Shown here in pieces: positions 1 to 8,274 of a stretch of DNA of 64,000 nt. The DNA comes from Myxococcales bacterium. Lineage in GTDB: Bacteria; Myxococcota; UBA727; JABDBI01. The notes beneath the pieces were generated by a model. That model was not told the DNA's origin. It ran no database searches and was given only the letters and a program-made list of their open reading frames with translations. The DNA lies in contig CP060221.1 of the NCBI GenBank assembly GCA_023898405.1, forward strand, positions 2,061,501 to 2,125,500, read 5' to 3'. Both the position numbers and the translations under genes were made by a program. Positions within the stretch are counted from its first letter, which is position 1, and each line of letters opens with the position of its first letter.

Positions 1-1957
1 TCAGATTTATTTCGGTAACGGAGCCTATGGCGTTGAAGAAGCATCTTTGACTTACTTTTCAAAACCAGCATCTCAACTAGAATTATTCGAGGCTGCAGCA
101 TTGGCTGCAATCCCAAAAAGTCCCAACCGCATTAACCCATTTGGTGATTTGGTTCGCTTAAAAGAACGGCAAAACTATGTTCTTGAACAAATGGTTAAGG
201 GTAATTTTATTAGCGAGGAGCAGGCCCAGGAAGCCAAACAAACTTTTTTGTTTAATGCGAGTCACGAAAAACAAGAAGAGGTCTTGGCACCATATTTTTT
301 AACTTCCTTGCGAAGTGATCTTGTGCATCACTTTGATGAGGAAATCATAAAAAAAGGTGGGCTCAAAATTTTTTCGACGCTTGATAGCGATTTGCAAAGG
401 CATGCGGAAAGAACTTTGAAGGAAGGGTTGCGCTCCATTGATCAGCGGCAAGGCTATAGAGGCCCGTTATTAAGGCCTGATAAGAAGCAAAACCAGTCTT
501 TAATCAAAGAACTATCAGCCTTTAAGAAAAAAGCTTTTGCTAAAGCTGCTCCTCAAAAGGTTTGGGACTTGCGCAGGCTCGCAAGAGCTCAAGCAAACTC
601 AGATATTACTTCACTGGTGCGTAATTCCAGAATTGTTAATCTACAGGAAGGACTTGTCATTGGAGCTCGAGTTGAAAAAATTAATGAAGCAAAAAATACA
701 GCACTTATCGATGTAGGAACAAGATTTGTAGAACTTCCTTTTAATGGTATTGCTTGGGCATGGCGGCAGAAGACAGAAAATAGCAAAAAGCTTTCTCAGA
801 TTATTCAGGCCGGAGATATCATTCTTGTCAAACTCAATAACCCAAATGGCAAAGTATGGGCAAGTCTAGAACAGGCACCTTTAATAAACGGCGGAATTGT
901 TGCCTTGGACGTTGAGACAGGTGGAATTCTAGCGATGGTAGGCGGCTATGATTTTACGCGCTCGGCCTTTAACAGAATCACCCAAGCTAAAAGACAACCA
1001 GGATCAGGTATGAAGCCTCTGATCTATTCACTGGCAATTGATCGGGAAGTGGTTACGGCAGCATCAATAATAACGGATTCCCCACGGGCATTTTTTGATC
1101 CTGGTACCGAAGAATTTTGGCGGCCTAGAAACCATACGCGAAGATATTTAGGAGACATCAGTGTCCGTCGCTGTTTGCGATCGTCGGTCAATACTTGCAC
1201 TATCACTCTACTTGAAAAAATAGGCATTGATAATTTCTTGAGTTTTGCGAAAGAAGTGAACCTCATCAGCCCGTTGACGCCCTTTCCCCGTAACCTGACG
1301 ATTGCTTTGGGAAGTGCGGAAGTTATTCCTATGGATCTTGCCAATGCAATGAGAATTTTTCCAAGGGAAGGAAAATATTCCCCTTATCACTCTTTTTCAA
1401 AGGTTGTTTTTGCTGATGGTCAAGAACAAGAAAATAATTTAAGAGAAGAGCGACAGCTTATTCGGCCTGAATCAGCTTTTATCACCACAAATATTTTACA
1501 GGGAGTTATCTCAGGCATTAACAGGTCGCGGTATCTCGGCAAGGTGCAGAGTGAAATGGCGGGAAAGACTGGGACAACCAATGATGTTCGTAGTGCGTGG
1601 TTTTTTGGCTATTCCCCTAAGGTGCTCGCGTTGGTTTATGTCGGTCGCGATGATAATAGCGGTCTTGGTGATAAGGAGTGGGGCGTAACTACAGCTTTTC
1701 CTATTTGGGCTCGTTTTATGAATGAGGTACCCGAAAATCAGGAACCACTAGCATTTATCCAACCTCCCAATGTGGACTGGTATCCCATAGATCCAGAATC
1801 GGAAAAGCAACAGACTTTTGTAGAAGGCGATCCACAAGCCGTGGCTCAAGAGGTTCCCAAAGAATTATTTATCGATGGCACAGCTCCAAAAATACCTTTG
1901 GAAAATTCAGATGCCATAAGGATTAAAGCTCTAGAAAACTCAGCTTTTGCGCCGTAA
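1..1957 (+). CDS. mrcA: Class A penicillin-binding protein (PBP1A-like), 5' end outside window
   Basis: This is a bifunctional murein synthase that polymerises lipid II glycan strands and cross-links their peptides on the outer face of the inner membrane. The frame is open from base 2. It begins inside the GT51 glycosyltransferase domain (IYFGNGAYGVEEAS, then ALAAIPKSPNRINP), so a first in-frame TTG at 47 is not the true start. An OB-like insert follows (GLVIGARVEKI). The transpeptidase domain shows all three active-site motifs: SxxK as SGMK (Ser codon at 1004), SxN as SVN (codon 1184) and KTG as KTGTT (codon 1565). About 650 residues are visible; roughly 150-200 N-terminal residues, with the membrane anchor and most of the GT51 domain, are missing. 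The 3' end overlaps the convergent peptidase gene by 18 bases. Confidence 0.95.
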   Translation, partial: QIYFGNGAYGVEEASLTYFSKPASQLELFEAAALAAIPKSPNRINPFGDLVRLKERQNYVLEQMVKGNFISEEQAQEAKQTFLFNASHEKQEEVLAPYFLTSLRSDLVHHFDEEIIKKGGLKIFSTLDSDLQRHAERTLKEGLRSIDQRQGYRGPLLRPDKKQNQSLIKELSAFKKKAFAKAAPQKVWDLRRLARAQANSDITSLVRNSRIVNLQEGLVIGARVEKINEAKNTALIDVGTRFVELPFNGIAWAWRQKTENSKKLSQIIQAGDIILVKLNNPNGKVWASLEQAPLINGGIVALDVETGGILAMVGGYDFTRSAFNRITQAKRQPGSGMKPLIYSLAIDREVVTAASIITDSPRAFFDPGTEEFWRPRNHTRRYLGDISVRRCLRSSVNTCTITLLEKIGIDNFLSFAKEVNLISPLTPFPRNLTIALGSAEVIPMDLANAMRIFPREGKYSPYHSFSKVVFADGQEQENNLREERQLIRPESAFITTNILQGVISGINRSRYLGKVQSEMAGKTGTTNDVRSAWFFGYSPKVLALVYVGRDDNSGLGDKEWGVTTAFPIWARFMNEVPENQEPLAFIQPPNVDWYPIDPESEKQQTFVEGDPQAVAQEVPKELFIDGTAPKIPLENSDAIRIKALENSAFAP

Positions 1958-4558
1958 ACGCATCCATGTGATTAAGCAAAATAAAAAGTAAAAGAAATCA
2001 GGTTGAATAGTTTCGCAATTCATGGCGCTCGGAATTCTTGGCATATCCTTGGTGAGCTCGAATTGGCAATCTGAGCGCGAAGTTTGATTATCCGTTTGGA
2101 ATTCTACGCCGAGATTAGTCAAGATATATTTAAAATCATGGCTGAGTAAGGAAACATAGAGAAGCTTTTGCTCACATCGTTTAAAGTCCAACGGAAGCGT
2201 TATTTGCCAAACACCATTTTCATAAGTAGCTTCATATTGATCGTCGGAAATTATTTCTCCATAACGATAAGGCAGAGAATATGCCTTTTTAAATTGCCAT
2301 GTGATAGGCGTATCAAAGCTTGCAATCATACTGATGGGAATAATGTTAGCTGTTGAGCTTGGAGTGCTTTCTGTGCCAAGAAGGGCACCTGTTCCTCCTA
2401 GGAATTGCTTCCATTGCAGCGTTAATTTTTTTGCACCGGCTGGAATAGCAATTTCTAATTGAGAACTTGAAGGTGCAAAGTTTTTTAGTCCAATTTGATT
2501 TTTTGATGGGATGAAAAGAGTGTTCTTACTTCGTGTTGTGAGATGATTTTTTTCATCAACAAATGAAAGAGGATATGCTCGAAAGCAATTGCTGACACCG
2601 CGTTTTTCGAGAATCTCTTCTGCTAGTTGGGCGATACCTTCCCCTAGCGCGGCTCGTTTTCTTATTGCGGCCAAAAGCTTTTGGCTTTGAGTTTCGAAAT
2701 CCTCTTTTACTGTTGCCTGCGAGAGAGCAGTAAGGACTGCACGATCAAATTCTAAGGCTTCTGCAGCCCCCTTTTGCTGGGTAATTTGCTTGCGAATTGC
2801 CCATAAAGCACCAGACCACACTTGAGAATCATTATGAATTTCACCGATAACACTTTCTGGACATGTGGCATCGTTATCAATATTTCTTAAACTAGCTTCT
2901 CCAGACCCACCTCTTATGGCTGCGTATTCACCTATGCTTGGATCATTTGTGAAAGCGGCTGCGAAATAATCAGACCAACCTTCATTAAGGCTGCCTGGCT
3001 CAAAATGAATTCCCCATCGATTAAGACCCATCGAGTTTAATTTATTGACCAATGAGGTTGTGATTGCATGCATAAATTCATGAAAAACTACATCACCGTC
3101 ATATGCAAAATCACGGTCTCCTTGGAAGAAAACGTTGTGGTCATAGGGCTTAATTAGGTCGGAGAGAATTTCATCTGCGCGAGGGGTGTTGGTTTTTAGT
3201 TGGCTTAAGGCTGGTACGAAAGCAGCATTGCCCATACGAGTAAATTGCTTGAGCACGACAGGGTTTTCTTTTGAGCCCTTGCCGGCAAGAATCTGTACGA
3301 TGAAATTATTTGGATCTGATTGATCGTTTCCCAATTTCATATCTGGAATGAGTTGATTGACAAAAATACGGTAAGGATTGACCGGTTTGTTATTTTCCAT
3401 TTTTGGTTTTCCGTCTTCGTCACAACTCATAGCGGTAGAGCGAAGGCACCAAGTCTGATCTTCAAGCAAAGAGCGAATATTCTGAAAAAATGAAGACATT
3501 GAAAAGTATGCTTGGATTTCACTAAAGCTATCCATTTCTGAAGCAGGCCCCGGCTCATCGATTGGAGTTGCATAAAAAGCAAGGGCTGAACCGTTACTGT
3601 TTTTTGGACTTGCTTTGGCAAAAGGAAGATAGGTACAACGAACGGTATCAACGCTAATTTTTGGAGGGAGTGACATTAAGGGATCGAGCCCCAAAGAGTC
3701 AGTGGGGAGTTGAATTATTTCTCTTGTTTGTCGAGCACCAGGGTGACTTGAAAGAGCACAGCGCTTTTCTTCATCGCTGCAAGGGCCATCATTAGGGCAG
3801 GTAAAATATTTGCAACAGGTACGCACTTGCATATATTCACCTTCTAAAAAACTATTTTCTCTTACATTCACCAAGTCTTTGAGTTTTACCTCTTTAAGAT
3901 CACTTTCATTAACCCCATTTGTTGATGGAGAGTAGGTAAAAACTTTGGCGTAGGCTTCATCAAAGTAGGCACTTTCATCAATTTTTAGGATCTCACCACT
4001 TTGTGCATCAACGTAGATGTCTTTTAGATCAGCCAAAGATAGAGTGGGAAGGCGTGTTTTGTAGACGGGCCTTAAAGAGTCAAAGTGCATTAGCCATACA
4101 GCTTCAAAAGTACCATTTATTTTTTCTGTATATGGATTTTTTATGAGCGAATAAGGTTGAGCTTTTATAGCTATTTCGAGGCACTCAGCAGGGCTTAGTT
4201 GGAATTGCACTTTGGGTAAAGAAAAATGCGTGTATTCAAAAGAGCTATTAGGTGAGTACTTGTTATAAATACTATCGGCCCCTTCGACAATGATACCGTT
4301 AATAATAGGAGTAAGACGCTGCACTTCTTGTCCAGCAATATTTGTCTTTTTACTGATAAAATTTAATTCTGAATCGCTTGGGTTACTGAGCGAAGATGAT
4401 AAGAGCATGCTCCTATGGAATCGTTTGATGTCAGATATAGGATTTTCAATGGAAAAATTATAGCTCTTTTTCGACGAAGATTCGTGGAGTTTGATATCTG
4501 TTTTTGTCCAGCAAGTTGCACAGAAAAACACCCAAAAAAACACGGTTAATTTTGACAT
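1940..4558 (-). CDS. Secreted M36/fungalysin-like zinc metallopeptidase with C-terminal sorting-like tail
   Basis: This is a predicted exported endopeptidase of 872 residues. It has an N-terminal signal segment (MSKLTVFFWVFFCATCW). A propeptide-like region of FTP/PepSY type follows, including YVDAQSGEILKID. The catalytic domain has HEFMH at residues 493-497 and a downstream glutamate in NEGWSDYF (Glu526). This HExxH plus GWSD arrangement matches M36 fungalysins and related gluzincins. A Cys-rich stretch around residues 235-270 (TCCKYFTCPNDGPC) lies between propeptide and catalytic domain. The protein ends with an isolated Cys, a hydrophobic run (FFYFLFCLITW) and RLRRKS, which resembles MYXO-CTERM/PEP-CTERM-type sorting tails. 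The peptidase class is well supported; the sorting role is inference. Confidence 0.8.
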   Translation of the reverse strand: MSKLTVFFWVFFCATCWTKTDIKLHESSSKKSYNFSIENPISDIKRFHRSMLLSSSLSNPSDSELNFISKKTNIAGQEVQRLTPIINGIIVEGADSIYNKYSPNSSFEYTHFSLPKVQFQLSPAECLEIAIKAQPYSLIKNPYTEKINGTFEAVWLMHFDSLRPVYKTRLPTLSLADLKDIYVDAQSGEILKIDESAYFDEAYAKVFTYSPSTNGVNESDLKEVKLKDLVNVRENSFLEGEYMQVRTCCKYFTCPNDGPCSDEEKRCALSSHPGARQTREIIQLPTDSLGLDPLMSLPPKISVDTVRCTYLPFAKASPKNSNGSALAFYATPIDEPGPASEMDSFSEIQAYFSMSSFFQNIRSLLEDQTWCLRSTAMSCDEDGKPKMENNKPVNPYRIFVNQLIPDMKLGNDQSDPNNFIVQILAGKGSKENPVVLKQFTRMGNAAFVPALSQLKTNTPRADEILSDLIKPYDHNVFFQGDRDFAYDGDVVFHEFMHAITTSLVNKLNSMGLNRWGIHFEPGSLNEGWSDYFAAAFTNDPSIGEYAAIRGGSGEASLRNIDNDATCPESVIGEIHNDSQVWSGALWAIRKQITQQKGAAEALEFDRAVLTALSQATVKEDFETQSQKLLAAIRKRAALGEGIAQLAEEILEKRGVSNCFRAYPLSFVDEKNHLTTRSKNTLFIPSKNQIGLKNFAPSSSQLEIAIPAGAKKLTLQWKQFLGGTGALLGTESTPSSTANIIPISMIASFDTPITWQFKKAYSLPYRYGEIISDDQYEATYENGVWQITLPLDFKRCEQKLLYVSLLSHDFKYILTNLGVEFQTDNQTSRSDCQFELTKDMPRIPSAMNCETIQPDFFYFLFCLITWMRLRRKS

Positions 4559-4757
4559 AATAGAAAACCTTTTAGCTCTTCATCTTGATTTTAATGATAA
4601 ATAAAAATTATCTATTAATGCAAAAGATAGGATTGTTATTAAAAAAATATTTGTTTGAGCAAAAATACTTTTTTGCTTTTTATTTACGAAGCTTGTATGA
4701 GCAAGGTGGCGTTATGTATGGCGTCTAGGATAATTTGGAAACGGATGGGTTAAAAAA

Positions 4758-5762
4758 ATGACAGTAGATAAGGTTGCCATATTGGGAGGAGGAGCATTTG
4801 GTATTGCACTAAGTAAACTTGTGGCCAAAAATTCTCATCAAGTAACTGTTTGGGCACGCAACAATCAAGTGGTCAAAAGTATTAACACTCTTAGAAAGCA
4901 TCCAAAGCAGCTTAGAGATATAATGCTTGATAATAATGTGAACGCAACATCATGTATAAAAGAGGCGGTAAGTCAAGCTTCTTATGTGATATTGGCAGTT
5001 CCCATGGATGCTACGGCTGAGGTGCTCAAACAAGCTCCTATCGATCAAAATGCGATCATCATTAATACTGCCAAAGGTATTGTGAGTGACACACTCGAGT
5101 TAAGCGCAGACATCGTAAAAAAAAATACATGTAAAGATTTAGCAATACGGGCTTGTTATTTATCAGGCCCTTCTTTTGCGCGGGAACTTGCGCAAGATTT
5201 ACCAACGGCTTTAACCATTGCAAGTTTTAACCATGAGTCAGCACGGAAATTCCAGATTCATTTTTCCAGTAAAAATTGTCGGCTTTACTGGTCAGATGAT
5301 GTGGTAGGTGTGTGTGTCGGTGGTGCCATGAAAAATGTAATTGCGATTGCGGCAGGCACATGCTCTGGTCTCAAATTGGGAAAAAACGCGTTAGCAGCAT
5401 TGATCACTCGTGGTTTAGCTGAGATGACGCGTTTGGCAATAAAAATGGGCGCTCGTTCAGATACGATGAGTGGTCTTGCAGGCGTAGGGGATTTATTACT
5501 GAGCTGCACCGATGAGATGTCTCGTAATTTCCGTCTTGGTCTTTTGTTGTCTGAGGCTAAGGATTTATCGAGCGCTCTTAAGAGCATTGGCACTGTTGTA
5601 GAAGGGGCAAAAACGGCAAAGGCCATTGTACCGCTCATGCAAAAATACGGTATCGATATGCCTATTAGTTATGCAGTGCATCAGGTGCTTTATGGGGGAG
5701 TCAAACCTGAACGTGCTATCGAAGACTTACTCGAGCGCGCATTAAAAGAAGAACGAAATTGA
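4758..5762 (+). CDS. gpsA: Glycerol-3-phosphate dehydrogenase [NAD(P)+]
   Basis: This cytosolic enzyme reduces dihydroxyacetone phosphate to sn-glycerol 3-phosphate for phospholipid synthesis. It has 334 residues, the usual length. The N-terminal Rossmann motif is GGGAFGIALSKL, followed by VTVWARN. The GpsA-specific block NTAKGI appears near residue 105, then YLSGPSFARELAQDLPTA, and the catalytic Lys region is GGAMKNVIAIAAG. The C-terminal domain carries GLAGVGDLLLSCTDEMSRN. It stands alone on the + strand. Its last 73 bases are also read, on the other strand, as the end of the ABC ATPase gene. Confidence 0.96.
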   Translation: MTVDKVAILGGGAFGIALSKLVAKNSHQVTVWARNNQVVKSINTLRKHPKQLRDIMLDNNVNATSCIKEAVSQASYVILAVPMDATAEVLKQAPIDQNAIIINTAKGIVSDTLELSADIVKKNTCKDLAIRACYLSGPSFARELAQDLPTALTIASFNHESARKFQIHFSSKNCRLYWSDDVVGVCVGGAMKNVIAIAAGTCSGLKLGKNALAALITRGLAEMTRLAIKMGARSDTMSGLAGVGDLLLSCTDEMSRNFRLGLLLSEAKDLSSALKSIGTVVEGAKTAKAIVPLMQKYGIDMPISYAVHQVLYGGVKPERAIEDLLERALKEERN

Positions 5763-6430
5763 GCCACTGACATAAGGGTGGCACAAGCATTTTCGATCAG
5801 AATGATTTCGGTGGCGGTATTCTCAATGAAGTCCAAATCATGGCTCGAGAAAATCGTAACAGCGCTTTTTGATCTTTCAATAATATTGTTCGTTAGAATT
5901 TTTTTTTGGCTAAAATCCAAAAATACAGAGGGCTCATCAAGGAGAATAAGCTTGGCCTCTTGATTGATCAACACCTTGGCAATATCAATAAGACGGTGTT
6001 CGCCTCCACTTATTGCGTTGAGCTTACGGTTGAGCAGGTGAAAAATATTGAGTTTTTTTGCTTGCGAATAAATTTGTGCAATGCACTCATCGTTCAACCA
6101 GGAAAAACCATGAATAGGCACAAGGCCATGGGCAATCCTGTGCTGCGTAAGACAGTAAGGTTGAAAGGGAGAAGTTTGTTGTAAGAGCACAACTATTTTT
6201 GCTCGATCCCAGGGGGACATTGTATCAATCGAGTGTCCATTGAGCTTTAGAAAGCCTGAAGCAACAGGAAGTAATCCTGCCAAGGTGTGAAGAAATGTTG
6301 ATTTTCCAGAACCATTATTGCCTACCAAAGCCACGATAGAACCCTGACAGATATGGGCACTAAAGTTATCTATGAGGAGCGAAGAATTACGTTTTACACA
6401 GAGCTTATCAATAAAGAGTTCACCTTTCAT
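5690..6430 (-). CDS. btuD: ABC transporter ATPase, BtuD/FecE type (probable cobalamin import)
   Basis: This is the ATP-hydrolysing subunit of a type II importer and works with the permease just upstream. The most likely start is ATG at 6430, preceded by GAGAGG; the frame stays open to 6493. From that start it has 246 residues. Walker A is GNNGSGKST (37-45), the signature is AISGGEHRL, Walker B is KLILLDEPSVFLD, and the H-loop is TIFSSHDLDF. The start lies inside the permease gene (11-base overlap), which suggests translational coupling. The last 24 codons run into gpsA on the opposite strand. The substrate is inferred from the neighbouring BtuF-like protein and TonB receptor; haem or siderophore cannot be excluded. 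Confidence 0.9.
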   Translation of the reverse strand: MKGELFIDKLCVKRNSSLLIDNFSAHICQGSIVALVGNNGSGKSTFLHTLAGLLPVASGFLKLNGHSIDTMSPWDRAKIVVLLQQTSPFQPYCLTQHRIAHGLVPIHGFSWLNDECIAQIYSQAKKLNIFHLLNRKLNAISGGEHRLIDIAKVLINQEAKLILLDEPSVFLDFSQKKILTNNIIERSKSAVTIFSSHDLDFIENTATEIILIENACATLMSVAQFRSSFNARSSKSSIARSGLTPP

Positions 6431-7409
6431 TGAATCCTCTCGTAAGCATGAGGAAAAATAAAGGCGATAAAAAAAATGCACACAGAGCACCAACTGGAAT
6501 TTCTGTTTGCCAAATAAAAAAGCTCAAACGGCTCAGTCCATCAAAAAAAAGTAAAACAATAGCGCCTATTAGGGCTGACATTGGCATTACAAAGCGCAAA
6601 TCAGGAAAAATAAAAAGACGAATAAAGTGCGGAATCATTAATCCCAAAAAACCAATCATCCCGGTAAAGGCAACAACATTACCGATCAAAAGACTGTTGG
6701 CAATAATAGATCGTCTGACGACAGAGTTGACATTGATACCCAAGATGCTTGTTTCAATTCTACCAAAAGATAAAATTTCCATCTCTCCGCGCATATTCAT
6801 CAGAATTGATAAAGCGAGTATCCAAATGGGGATAATAAAAAGAAAATGAGAATTTTCTACAGGGCTAATGTGGCCGATCATCCAGTAAAAAATACCTTGG
6901 GTTTTAATCGGTGGAAGAATAGTTTTTAAGAAGCTGATGATGGCTGCAGCCAGAGAATTTATTAAAACACCTACCAGTAAACAATGAGTCAAAGATTGTG
7001 TTGATGATTTTTCTAGATAAAAAAATATCAACAAAAATGCCATGAGGCCGCCAATAATAGCTCCAATACTCGGTGCAATCCACGAACCATTTGACGAAAA
7101 GGCAATGGAGAGTGCTGCTCCAAGTGCTGCACCACCGCTGATACCAAATAAGTGAGGATCTGCTAGGGGATTGCGAAAGAGAGCCTGAAGTGAAGTTCCA
7201 CTGACGGCCAAAGAAGAACCAGCAATAATGGCAAGTATTATCCGACCAATCCGGTAATTAAAAATTGGAAAATAAGAAGAGCTCAAAGATAATTTTGATA
7301 TGCCTAGGGGACCAATCATCAGACAAAAAATAATAGTTAAAAATAAAATAACGATTGAAGAGAAAAAGAATGCTTGGCTAAGCTTTTGATTCATATTTTT
7401 ATGCGACAT
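6420..7409 (-). CDS. btuC: FecCD/BtuC-family ABC transporter permease
   Basis: This is the inner-membrane channel subunit of a vitamin B12/iron-chelate importer. The best start is ATG at 7409 (329 residues), just below the btuF-like stop at 7414; a TTG at 7451 and an ATG at 7394 are alternatives. About ten hydrophobic segments are visible. Family blocks include GRIILAIIAGSSLAVSGTS near the N-terminus, then ALFRNPLADPHLFGISGGA, and GMIGFLGLMIPHFIR near the C-terminus, which contacts the ATPase. The gene sits between the binding protein and the ATPase in a tightly packed minus-strand operon. Confidence 0.92.
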   Translation of the reverse strand: MSHKNMNQKLSQAFFFSSIVILFLTIIFCLMIGPLGISKLSLSSSYFPIFNYRIGRIILAIIAGSSLAVSGTSLQALFRNPLADPHLFGISGGAALGAALSIAFSSNGSWIAPSIGAIIGGLMAFLLIFFYLEKSSTQSLTHCLLVGVLINSLAAAIISFLKTILPPIKTQGIFYWMIGHISPVENSHFLFIIPIWILALSILMNMRGEMEILSFGRIETSILGINVNSVVRRSIIANSLLIGNVVAFTGMIGFLGLMIPHFIRLFIFPDLRFVMPMSALIGAIVLLFFDGLSRLSFFIWQTEIPVGALCAFFLSPLFFLMLTRGFNER

Positions 7410-7413
7410 AATC

Positions 7414-8274
7414 TTAGACACTGGTGGAAAGCAACTCTGCAAAATATTCAATGTCTCTAATAATGGCTGGTGATGGAGAAAAGAAGAGAGGTCGTTTAGG
7501 TATTATGAGCTTGAAGTGAGAGCTATGATTATGGAGGTTGAGTGTTCGAAATAGGCGTTGATACGCCCCTAACACTTTTACTCCTTCAAGAATGACAAAG
7601 AAATCAGGAGGGTTGCTGATAAGATTTTCCAAAGGCCAAATTGGCCAAGCAGCCTGAGTATTATGGGCTAAATTCGTGAAACCAATATGATTGGCAATCT
7701 CGGCCATGAAGGTTTTTTTACCGGCAACCACCAAGGGAGTGTGAGCTATCGCAATCAGAATGGTGGAGTTTGGTTTTTGATAATCTTCAAGCCGTTTTTT
7801 AGCAAGCGCCAACGCGTGTTCAAGTTGTGTATTTAACTCAGCTGCTTGATATTTTACTCCCAATTTTTCTGCAAGCGATTCGGTGACAAAGCGAATATCA
7901 TTGAGGGAATCAGGTTGATGAGCAAATACTTCAATGCCTTGCTTTTCAAGAAGTCGCAGCGTTTGTGTGGCGAGAGGATGGGGGACAGCAAGCACTAGGT
8001 CTGGTTTAAGTGATAAAATAATTTCCACGTTGGCATTGGTAAAAGTTCCTATGCGAGTAATTTCTTTGAGTTCCTTGAGATCGCAATGAGTCGTTACTCC
8101 GACCAAGCGGTGGCTTTGCTTAAGTGCCACCATAGTTTCACTATACGAAGGGGCCATGCTCACAATGCGCTGATAATCGGAAGGAACTTTAGCTCTACCT
8201 TCCCCGTTCCATTTGTGAAAAAAAAGCGAGCTCGCCACAAAAAATATAACGAGCAATGGGGGCAAAAATTTCAC
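7414..8274 (-). CDS. btuF: Periplasmic substrate-binding protein, BtuF-like
   Basis: This is a class III solute-binding protein that delivers substrate to the BtuCD-type transporter. It has 286 residues with an N-terminal signal or anchor segment (MKFLPPLLVIFFVASSLFF). The core follows the BtuF pattern: RIVSMAPSYSETMVAL, then LVGVTTHCDLKE, then the ANVEIILSLKPDLVLAVP block. It starts with GTG at 8274 inside a GTGA overlap with the stop of the upstream lipoprotein gene, so translation is probably coupled. Similarity to cobalamin binders is stronger than to Fe-siderophore binders by eye, but substrate identity is inference. Confidence 0.85.
   Translation of the reverse strand: MKFLPPLLVIFFVASSLFFHKWNGEGRAKVPSDYQRIVSMAPSYSETMVALKQSHRLVGVTTHCDLKELKEITRIGTFTNANVEIILSLKPDLVLAVPHPLATQTLRLLEKQGIEVFAHQPDSLNDIRFVTESLAEKLGVKYQAAELNTQLEHALALAKKRLEDYQKPNSTILIAIAHTPLVVAGKKTFMAEIANHIGFTNLAHNTQAAWPIWPLENLISNPPDFFVILEGVKVLGAYQRLFRTLNLHNHSSHFKLIIPKRPLFFSPSPAIIRDIEYFAELLSTSV

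Noticed and set aside
6430..6849. 139-codon + strand frame inside the permease gene
   Set aside because: Shadow of the BtuC-like gene; Lys/Ile-rich composition arises from the complement of membrane-helix codons.
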